Shown here one piece after another: positions 1 through 5,192 of a DNA stretch of 5,192 bases. Made by a program: the position numbers and the translations under genes. The stretch is from Mollicutes bacterium (lineage in GTDB: Bacteria; Bacillota_I; Bacilli_A; Izemoplasmatales; Izemoplasmataceae). The notes under the pieces were generated by a model. It was not told the origin of the DNA. It did not search any database and saw nothing but the letters and a program-made list of their open reading frames with translations. The number at the start of each line of letters is the position of its first letter. The first letter of the stretch is position 1. Where the stretch lies: contig PUKL01000060.1 in NCBI GenBank assembly GCA_003552275.1, positions 1 through 5,192 on the forward strand, written 5' to 3'.

Positions 1-21
1 AAAGGACGCTCGGCGTCCTTT
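1..21 (-). terminator. Intrinsic terminator hairpin downstream of miaA, probably bidirectional
   Basis: A perfect 9-bp inverted repeat (AAAGGACGC, 3-base loop, GCGTCCTTT) lies about 40 bases beyond the miaA stop codon. Read on the minus strand, an A-rich run (28-18) leads into the stem and the stem ends in TTT at the window edge, so any further U-tract cannot be seen. Read on the plus strand the stem is followed by TTTTCATTTTCTT. This A-stem-T layout is typical of a terminator that works in both directions. It would end the mutL-miaA transcript. Confidence 0.7.
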
Positions 22-38
22 TCATTTTCTTCGCACAC

Positions 39-61
39 CCCGCCTTTTACAGGCGGGTTTT
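39..61 (+). terminator. Second hairpin, with a T-tract only in the plus direction
   Basis: A 7-bp perfect stem (CCCGCCT at 39-45 with AGGCGGG at 51-57, 5-base loop) is followed on the plus strand by TTTT at 58-61, which runs into the complement of the miaA stop codon. On the minus strand the same stem is followed by GTGTGCG, with no U-tract. As a terminator it therefore fits transcription arriving from the left better than transcription from miaA. In the miaA transcript it could instead act as a stabilising 3' stem. The orientation is inferred from the T-tract alone. Confidence 0.5.
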
Positions 62-954
62 CATAGACTCTTTTCGAGGATGCGTTCGGCCTCCCGGGCA
101 GTCGCGGCGAAGTCGTCGGGATCGACTTCGATCCAATGGGCGTCGAACTGGTTGCGAAAATATGTCAGCTGCCGTTTGGCGAAACGGCGGGTGTTTTGTT
201 TGATGAGGTCCTTGGCCTCTTGCAGGGTGATGAGGCCGTCGAAGTGAGCGAAACACTCCTTGTAGCCGATGGCTTCTTGCGCTTTCTGGGAACCGCCTTG
301 GTCGTAGAGATGTCTCGCTTCCGCGAGGAGGCCTTGCGCGAACATCGCGTCGACGCGTTCCGCGATGCGCTCATGGAGAATCTCCCGCGACATCGTGAGC
401 ACGATCATCACATAATCGTACAGAGGCATCTCCCCGGCGAGGTTCTCCCCGAGCGGATTCCCCCGCTCGGCCCTCGTCAAGGCGTGAAGCAGGCGCCTGC
501 GGTTGTTCTTGTGGATTTTTGCGGCGGCCGCGGGGTCTTGGTCTTGCAAGCGTTTGTGCAGCTCTTCGTTGGAAAGGTGCGACAGTCTCTCTTCCTCGTC
601 GTCGTTTCGTTTCGTGTTCTCGAAACGGAAATCGTGAAGGACGCTCTTTTGATAGAAGCCGGTGCCGCCGACGAGGAAGGGGGTGCGGTTCCTCCCTTGG
701 ATGTCTTCGATTTTTTCACGCGCCGCCTTCTGAAAACAGGCGACACTGAAATCGCCATCCGCGGGCACCACGGAAAGCAGATGATGCGGGACTCCCTCTC
801 GTTCTTCGGGCGGTGTTTTCGCACTGCCGATGTCGAGCCCTTCGTAGAGTTGGACGCTGTCGGCATTCACGATTTCACCGGCGAAGACCTTGGCGAGATG
901 CACGGCGAGCCGGCTCTTCCCCGTCGCCGTCGGACCACCGATGGCGACGATCAT
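61..954 (-). CDS. miaA: tRNA dimethylallyltransferase MiaA
   Basis: MiaA transfers a dimethylallyl group from dimethylallyl diphosphate to N6 of A37, next to the anticodon of tRNAs that read UNN codons; it acts in the cytosol. The 297-residue protein is full length for the family. Visible motifs, in order: P-loop GGPTATGKS (6-14); NADSVQLYEGLDIGSAK (30-46), with the conserved Asp32 expected to act as general base; GVPHHLL (54-60); GGTGFY (96-101); the DP....IHKNNRRR segment (140-154); EAIGYKE (227-233); and the tRNA-binding stretch IKQNTRRFAKRQLTYFRN (251-268). The ATG overlaps the mutL stop as ATGA, so translation is probably coupled; a GGGTGG (959-964) lies four bases upstream of the start. 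After HHLL most relatives have Asp, whereas here residue 61 is Ser. The gene ends in TGA and is followed by two hairpins. The family call is secure. Confidence 0.97.
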   Translation of the reverse strand: MIVAIGGPTATGKSRLAVHLAKVFAGEIVNADSVQLYEGLDIGSAKTPPEEREGVPHHLLSVVPADGDFSVACFQKAAREKIEDIQGRNRTPFLVGGTGFYQKSVLHDFRFENTKRNDDEEERLSHLSNEELHKRLQDQDPAAAAKIHKNNRRRLLHALTRAERGNPLGENLAGEMPLYDYVMIVLTMSREILHERIAERVDAMFAQGLLAEARHLYDQGGSQKAQEAIGYKECFAHFDGLITLQEAKDLIKQNTRRFAKRQLTYFRNQFDAHWIEVDPDDFAATAREAERILEKSL

Positions 955-2684
955 CTTACCACCCGCTTGAACATGGTCTCGAGTTCCGTGTCGCTGAAGG
1001 CGATGATGGTGGGTCTGCCGTGCGGGCAGGTGAAGGGGTTCTCACAACGGGACAGGTCGCGGACGAGGTGGTCGATCTCGTGTCGCGCGAGGTGCTTGTT
1101 CGCGCGGACGGAGGTTTTGCAGGCGAGCTCCTTCGCGGCATGGTCCAAGAAGTCTTCGCGCGATACCGACCGCTCTTCGAGAAGCAGGCGGATCGTCCTT
1201 TCGGCGAAAGCTTCTTCTTCGCCTTCCGGGAACCACCGCGGGACCGCTTTGACGGCGATGCTCGTCGCATCCGTCTCTTCATGGTCGATCCCTTGGGCGG
1301 CGAGTTCGTCGGCGATGTCGGGAAGGCTCTCCGTCTCGCGGTTGGAAAGACTGATCGCGAGCGGTTGAAGCAAGGGCCGGATGCCGGCGTCCTTGGTGGA
1401 CAAAGCTTGGCGGATGGTTTCATAACGCACCCGTTCGGCGGCGGCGTGTTGGTCCATGAGATAGAGGTTCTCTTCATCCTGGAAGAGCAGATAGGTGCCG
1501 AAGGCCTGCCCGACATAGGCGAGGTCGGGGAAGGTCTGCTTTTCTTCGGTCGCGTCCGCGGTTTGTGCTTCCTTTCCTTTTTCTCCATACGGGCGGGTCT
1601 CTTCTTCAGCCCGTTCGTCCGTGCGGGGGGTGCGGGAAAAGTCCAAACGGGACTGCTCGGCTGTCTTGCCCGGTTCCCTCCGCACTCTCTCGATGAGGTC
1701 GGCGCCTTGCAAGGTCTCCCGGATCGTCGACTCGACGAGTTCGAGAAGAGCCTTTTCTTCTGTGAACTTGACCGACAGTTTCTGGGGGTGGATGTTCACA
1801 TCGACGAGCAGCGGGTCGAGCGTGATCTCGAGATAGGTGATGGGGAAGCGGTTGCCGAAGAGATACGTGCGGTAGGCGGAAAGGATTGCGTTCTGCACCC
1901 GGGGGCTCTTGATAGTCCGCCGGTTCGTGACGATCACCATGTGCGAACGCGACGAACGCGTGTGGGAGGGCTTCGAGGTGTAGCCCTTGATATGGAAATA
2001 GCGGTTCTCGTTCTCGAAAGCGAGGAGGTTCTTGATGACATCGAGCGGATGGATCTCCCGCAAGACTTTCAAGACGTCGCCGCTTCCCGGGGTCTCGAGG
2101 ATCGTCTTTTCGTTGTTGGAGAGGCGGAAGCGGACGTCGGGGTGGGCCAAAGCGAGATTGTTCACGGTGTCGACGACAGCGGCGAGTTCCCGTTTTTCGC
2201 TCCTGAGGTGTTTCAACCGGGCCGGGGTGTTGTAAAAGAGGTCGCGGACGAAGACGGTGGTCCCCCTCTTGGCCCGACCGGCCGTCTTTTCGATCACTTC
2301 GCCGTTCTTGACGAGGAGTTTCGTGCCGGCCTTGTCTTCGCTTGCCGAATCGATGCCGACGACAGCCACGCTCGCGATGGAGGGCAGGGCTTCACCGCGG
2401 AAGCCCAAGGAGGCGATGTGATGGAGGTCGTGTTCGGTCCTGATCTTGCTTGTGGCGTGGCGACGGAAAGCCATCTCGATGTCTTCTTCGTCCATACCTT
2501 CGCCGTCGTCTGTCACCCGGATCTCCTTGAGACCCGAGTCCTTGAGCCGGATGTCGATGTTGCCGGCTTGTGCGTCGAGCGCGTTCTCGACGAGCTCTTT
2601 GACGACACTCGCCATGTTCTCGACGACTTCGCCGGCGGCGATCATGTTGGCGAGCGTCTCGTCGAGTTGGCGGATCTTGCCCAC
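951..2684 (-). CDS. mutL: DNA mismatch repair protein MutL (endonuclease type)
   Basis: MutL couples mismatch detection by MutS to strand removal; this type nicks the new strand itself. Numbered from the GTG at 2684 it has 577 residues. The N-terminal GHKL ATPase shows KELVEN (Glu30, Asn34), DDGEGM (Asp59), GFRGEAL (94-100) and GTTVFVRDLFYNTPAR (141-156). DVNIHPQK (295-302) marks the end of the transducer domain. A charged, low-complexity linker (about 330-385) precedes the C-terminal dimerisation/nuclease domain, which has DQHAAAERVRYE (411-422), ACK (521-523) and C547-x5-CPHGR, the known metal-site motifs. QPLAISL (440-446) resembles the clamp-binding segment of Bacillus MutL. The start was chosen because MGKIRQLDETLANMIAAGE matches family N-termini; GTGs at 2690 and 2693 are in frame and would add two or three residues. 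The usual ERPASVVKELVEN reads ENMASVVKELVEN here. The gene overlaps miaA by four bases and has its own promoter. Confidence 0.96.
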   Translation of the reverse strand: MGKIRQLDETLANMIAAGEVVENMASVVKELVENALDAQAGNIDIRLKDSGLKEIRVTDDGEGMDEEDIEMAFRRHATSKIRTEHDLHHIASLGFRGEALPSIASVAVVGIDSASEDKAGTKLLVKNGEVIEKTAGRAKRGTTVFVRDLFYNTPARLKHLRSEKRELAAVVDTVNNLALAHPDVRFRLSNNEKTILETPGSGDVLKVLREIHPLDVIKNLLAFENENRYFHIKGYTSKPSHTRSSRSHMVIVTNRRTIKSPRVQNAILSAYRTYLFGNRFPITYLEITLDPLLVDVNIHPQKLSVKFTEEKALLELVESTIRETLQGADLIERVRREPGKTAEQSRLDFSRTPRTDERAEEETRPYGEKGKEAQTADATEEKQTFPDLAYVGQAFGTYLLFQDEENLYLMDQHAAAERVRYETIRQALSTKDAGIRPLLQPLAISLSNRETESLPDIADELAAQGIDHEETDATSIAVKAVPRWFPEGEEEAFAERTIRLLLEERSVSREDFLDHAAKELACKTSVRANKHLARHEIDHLVRDLSRCENPFTCPHGRPTIIAFSDTELETMFKRVVR

Positions 2685-2689
2685 GAACA

Positions 2690-2702
2690 CCACCTGCCTT
2701 CC
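2690..2702 (-). promoter_or_regulatory. Ribosome binding region of mutL, two overlapping choices
   Basis: Two purine-rich elements precede three in-frame GTG codons at 2693, 2690 and 2684. AGGTGG (2690-2695) sits five bases before the GTG at 2684. GGAAGG (2697-2702) sits six bases before the GTG at 2690 and only three before that at 2693. Spacing allows either 2684 or 2690; family alignment favours 2684. No in-frame ATG is available nearby. Confidence 0.55.
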
Positions 2703-2719
2703 GTTGTTTTTTCATGGTT

Positions 2720-2748
2720 ATTCTATCATGAAACCCTCCGGATGGCGA
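2720..2748 (-). promoter_or_regulatory. Predicted sigma-70/sigma-A promoter of mutL-miaA, extended -10
   Basis: On the minus strand, TAGAAT (2720-2725) matches the -10 consensus at five of six positions and is preceded by TGA, giving the extended -10 form TGnTAGAAT. Seventeen bases upstream lies TCGCCA (2743-2748), four of six matches to TTGACA. Transcription would begin near 2713 and leave a leader of roughly 28 bases before the GTG at 2684. Lying directly after the mutS terminator, it would drive mutL and miaA independently of mutS. This is prediction from sequence only. Confidence 0.6.
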
Positions 2749-2759
2749 ACGCCCCGGAG
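2736..2759. repeat. Imperfect palindrome over the mutL -35 element
   Basis: CTCCGG (2736-2741) pairs with CCGGAG (2754-2759), and inside it GGC (2744-2746) pairs with GCC (2751-2753) around a four-base loop; the only interruption is a two-base bulge at 2742-2743. It covers the predicted -35 hexamer at 2743-2748 and follows the mutS terminator closely. Neither strand shows a T-tract after it, so it is unlikely to be a terminator. It could be a DNA operator, a structure at the end of read-through mutS transcripts, or chance in GC-rich sequence. Confidence 0.45.
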
Positions 2760-2764
2760 ACGGT

Positions 2765-2793
2765 AAAAGAGAACGGACGAAAGCCGTCCGTTC
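2765..2793 (-). terminator. Intrinsic terminator of mutS
   Basis: On the minus strand a perfect 9-bp stem (GAACGGACG, 5-base loop, CGTCCGTTC; arms 2785-2793 and 2771-2779) is followed by TCTTTT (2770-2765). The first stem base follows directly on the T of the mutS stop codon, so the last two bases of TGA lie inside the stem. This is a standard Rho-independent terminator. It separates mutS from mutL, although leaky read-through is possible because the U-tract is short and interrupted by a C. Confidence 0.8.
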
Positions 2794-5192
2794 ATTTGCG
2801 ATTCTTGAGTTCCTCTTTGAGTTTGTATAGGGCCATGAGGGCGTCGATGGGCTTCATCTCGTCGGGGTCCATGCTCTCGATGGCCGCGATGATTTCGTCA
2901 TAGGGGTGGGCTTCTTCCTCTTCCGCTTCGACGGTGGCGAGACTGAAGAGGTCGTGTCCTCCGGGGAGACCGGGTTTCTTGCCGTCATCTTCGAGGGCGG
3001 CGAGGATGTCGCTGCTGCGTTTGATCAAGGATTTCGGCAGCTTCGCCAAAGCCGCGACATTGATGCCGTACGAACTTTTTGCGCGCCCCGGCTCGACCTT
3101 GTGGTGGAACTTGATCGTGTCGCCTTCCTCTTCGGCGGTCACGTGGATGTTCTGCAAGCGGGGAAGATGGTCCTCGAGGTCGGTGAGTTCGTGATAATGG
3201 GTGGAAAAGAGGGTCTTCGCCCCGATTTTCGCATGGATGTATTCGATGATCGCTTGGGCCAAGGCCATACCGTCGTATGTCGAGGTGCCGCGACCGATCT
3301 CGTCGAAGAGGATGAGCGACTTCTCGGTGGCGTTCTGCAACGCGTGGTTCGCATCGAGCATCTCCACCATGAAGGTGCTCTTGCCGCTGATGAGGTCGTC
3401 ACTCGCGCCGATGCGGGTGAAGAGCTGGTCGAACACGGGCAGTCTGGCGCTACGGGCGGGGACGAAGGAACCGATCTGGGCGAGGATCGCCGTCAGGGCG
3501 AGCTGCCGCATGTAGGTGGATTTACCGCTCATGTTGGGGCCGGTGATGAGGAGGATGTCGGTCTTGTCATCCATCCGGATGTCATTGGGGACGAAGGGGT
3601 CCTCCATGACTTTCTCCACGACCACATGACGGGAATCCCGGATGTCGATCACGGGCTCTTCAGTGAGCACGGGCCGGACGAGGTCGAGTTTCTCGCTCGC
3701 GGTGGACAAGGCGGTGAACATGTCCACTTCCGCGAGGATCTCGGCATTCTTTTGGAGTATGGGGATCTTGTCGCGGATCTTGTCCCTGAGTTCGATGAAG
3801 AGGTCGTATTCGCGCTGCACGCTCTTCTCCTCGCTCGAGAGGATGATGCGCTCTTTCTCCTTCAATTCCTCAGTGATGTAGCGCTCGGCGTTCACGAGTG
3901 TCTGTTTTCTGGTGTAGCCGTGTTCGTCTTTGATGTTCCGGACTTGTCCCTTGGGGACTTCGATGTAATAGCCGAAGACCCGGTTGTAGCCGACTTTGAG
4001 TTTCTTGACCCCGGTCTTCTCGCGTTCTTCCTTCTCCAGGTTCTTCAGCCATTCGTTCACGTCGAGATGGACCACGCGGAGTTCGTCCAAGGTCTCGTCA
4101 AAACCCTCTTTGAACATGTTGCCTTCGCGGATGGTCATGGGTTGTTCGTCTTTCAGGGCTTTTTCCAGTTCCTGATGGAGGTCGGCGAGCGAATCGATGC
4201 TCTCGGCCAGGAAAGTGGCGTATTCGAGTTCCAAGCTTTGGAGATGGCGGCGAAAATCGGGGAGGACGGAAAGGCTCTTGCGCAAACGTAGAAGGTCCTT
4301 TCCGTTGGCGTTGCCGTATGAGATCCTGCCGACGATGCGTTCGAGGTCATAGACGTTCTTCAAGAGTTCGCCGAGTTCATCCTTGGTGATGAACTCCTTG
4401 TTCAAGGCGTCGAGAAAATCATAACGGGTGTTGAGGACGCTCGCGTTCAAAAGGGGGCGAAGGAGCTGGCGCTTGAGGAAACGCCCCCCCATGGCCGTCT
4501 TGGTGTGGTTCAAGAGCCAAAAGAGGGAGCCTCGCTCCTGGTCTTTGATCATCGTGCGCAAGATTTCGAGATGACGGATGGTGTTGGCGTCCATCCGCAT
4601 GGTCTGCGTGGCCTCGATGCGTTCAGCCTTTTTGAGATGGAGCAGCGTCCTTTTCTGCGTCTTTTCCACATAGGAGAGCAAACGGCGCACGCATTTTTGT
4701 TCGTGGGGGGTGGGAAGGTGTTCATAGAGGTGAGAAAAGACCGCGTCGATGTCCGTGGAGGCGTGGATGCTCACCAGGATCCCTTCGTGGTCGGTGTAGT
4801 GCTTGATGTAGTCCTCCTCGAAGGAGTGGCCGACGACGATCTCTTTGACGTTCGAGGTGGAAAGTTCCCCGATGAGGGCGCTCGTCTCTTTCGGGACCTT
4901 GAGCGAATAGATGTCTCCCGTCGAGACGTTGAGGTAGGTCACGATATAGAAGTATTCCGAAAGACCCACGCCGGCGATGTAGTGTTCTTCGGCGGCGGCA
5001 TCGTCCACGTTGGTCCCGGGGGTGACGACCCTCGTCACTTCCCGCTTGACCAGGGTCTTGCCCTTGCCGGACTCTTCAAGCTGTTCGCAGATGGCGACCT
5101 TGTAGCCGGCGTCGACAAGACGGGCGATATAGGTCTCGCTCGAGTGATGGGGCACCCCGCACATGGGGACCCTCTCCTTCGGACCTCCGTCT
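2792..5192 (-). CDS. mutS: DNA mismatch repair protein MutS (5' end beyond the window)
   Basis: MutS binds mismatches and short loops, then uses ATP to become a sliding clamp that recruits MutL. The frame stays open to the window edge: upstream of the Met at 5164 it reads DGGPKERVP, joining PMCGVPHHS, a signature expected near residue 60. That Met is therefore internal and about 50 codons are missing, including the Phe-x-Glu mismatch wedge. Numbering the visible 799 residues: GYKVAICEQ (29-37) belongs to the mismatch domain; GRISYGNANGKDL (288-300) to the core; LKVGYNRVFGYYIEV (398-412) to the lever/clamp; Walker A GPNMSGKST (551-559); TRIGASDD (592-599); Walker B LILFDE (626-631); STHYHEL (663-669). 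EPGRAKSSYGI (700-710) starts the helix-turn-helix region and varies from the usual ADKSYGI. HDLFSL (746-751) sits where relatives carry a clamp-binding peptide, and the tail (764-799) matches the oligomerisation segment. Estimated full length near 850 is normal. The stop is TGA, within the terminator stem. Confidence 0.97.
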   Translation of the reverse strand, partial: DGGPKERVPMCGVPHHSSETYIARLVDAGYKVAICEQLEESGKGKTLVKREVTRVVTPGTNVDDAAAEEHYIAGVGLSEYFYIVTYLNVSTGDIYSLKVPKETSALIGELSTSNVKEIVVGHSFEEDYIKHYTDHEGILVSIHASTDIDAVFSHLYEHLPTPHEQKCVRRLLSYVEKTQKRTLLHLKKAERIEATQTMRMDANTIRHLEILRTMIKDQERGSLFWLLNHTKTAMGGRFLKRQLLRPLLNASVLNTRYDFLDALNKEFITKDELGELLKNVYDLERIVGRISYGNANGKDLLRLRKSLSVLPDFRRHLQSLELEYATFLAESIDSLADLHQELEKALKDEQPMTIREGNMFKEGFDETLDELRVVHLDVNEWLKNLEKEEREKTGVKKLKVGYNRVFGYYIEVPKGQVRNIKDEHGYTRKQTLVNAERYITEELKEKERIILSSEEKSVQREYDLFIELRDKIRDKIPILQKNAEILAEVDMFTALSTASEKLDLVRPVLTEEPVIDIRDSRHVVVEKVMEDPFVPNDIRMDDKTDILLITGPNMSGKSTYMRQLALTAILAQIGSFVPARSARLPVFDQLFTRIGASDDLISGKSTFMVEMLDANHALQNATEKSLILFDEIGRGTSTYDGMALAQAIIEYIHAKIGAKTLFSTHYHELTDLEDHLPRLQNIHVTAEEEGDTIKFHHKVEPGRAKSSYGINVAALAKLPKSLIKRSSDILAALEDDGKKPGLPGGHDLFSLATVEAEEEEAHPYDEIIAAIESMDPDEMKPIDALMALYKLKEELKNRK

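Noticed and set aside
136..1368. A 410-codon plus-strand open frame antisense to miaA and the end of mutL
   Set aside because: It has the same shadow character, overlapping the motif-rich miaA frame for most of its length, with no family resemblance.
2392..2715. A minus-strand ATG at 2715 opening a 107-codon frame into mutL
   Set aside because: It is out of frame with mutL, lies at or before the predicted transcription start, has no ribosome binding site and yields an Arg-rich shadow peptide.
813..2903. A 696-codon open frame on the plus strand, antisense to mutL and the ends of its neighbours
   Set aside because: It runs opposite the entire mutL gene and parts of miaA and mutS, whose family motifs are unmistakable. 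Plus-strand stops in this frame would need TTA, CTA or TCA codons on the minus strand, which are rare in these GC-rich genes. Its translation shows no recognisable domain.
2906..4291. A 461-codon plus-strand open frame inside mutS
   Set aside because: It is a shadow of the mutS reading frame, with a biased Val/Phe/Gly/Asp-rich composition expected of reverse-complemented coding DNA and no domain.
2792..5164. Taking the Met at 5164 as the true mutS start
   Set aside because: The frame continues to the window edge and encodes DGGPKERVP, which joins MCGVPHHS exactly as in known MutS proteins, so this Met is internal.
1..5192. A search by eye for CRISPR arrays, insertion sequences, tRNA or rRNA genes and phage or defence genes
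   Set aside because: None is present: three housekeeping genes and about 160 intergenic bases account for the whole window, and I saw no long direct repeats.

Overview
The window holds a conventional DNA mismatch-repair cluster, mutS - mutL - miaA, with every gene on the minus strand, so transcription runs from the right edge to the left edge. From right to left: a mutS lacking only its first ~50 codons (cut by the window edge); a short intergenic stretch of about 100 bases with a terminator, an imperfect palindrome and a promoter; a complete mutL of the endonuclease type; and a complete miaA that overlaps the mutL stop codon by four bases. The last 60 bases at the left edge hold two hairpins that look like transcription terminators.

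The host is a bacterium, most likely from the Bacillota/Mycoplasmatota side. MutL carries the metal-binding endonuclease motif DQHAxxExxxxE, which methyl-directed enterobacteria lack, and the MutS motifs read closest to Bacilli-type proteins. G+C is in the mid to high fifties by eye, high for that group. All three genes stop with TGA, and the Trp codon I checked (in mutS) is TGG, so the standard bacterial code is in use and a TGA=Trp mycoplasma is unlikely. I cannot place it more precisely from these genes.

MutS recognises mismatches and small loops as a dimer and, on ATP binding, becomes a sliding clamp that recruits MutL. MutL is an ATPase and, in this subtype, the strand-nicking endonuclease guided by the replication clamp. 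MiaA is functionally separate (it prenylates A37 of UNN-reading tRNAs) but commonly sits next to mutL in bacteria. The sequence suggests two transcription units: mutS ends in its own intrinsic terminator, and mutL-miaA has its own extended -10 promoter and is translationally coupled.

I found no mobile element, CRISPR array, RNA gene or unknown protein system. The long open frames on the plus strand are antisense shadows of the three genes. The points worth a second look are modest: the regulatory layout between mutS and mutL, the ambiguous mutL start, a few substitutions at usually conserved positions, and the paired hairpins at the left edge.
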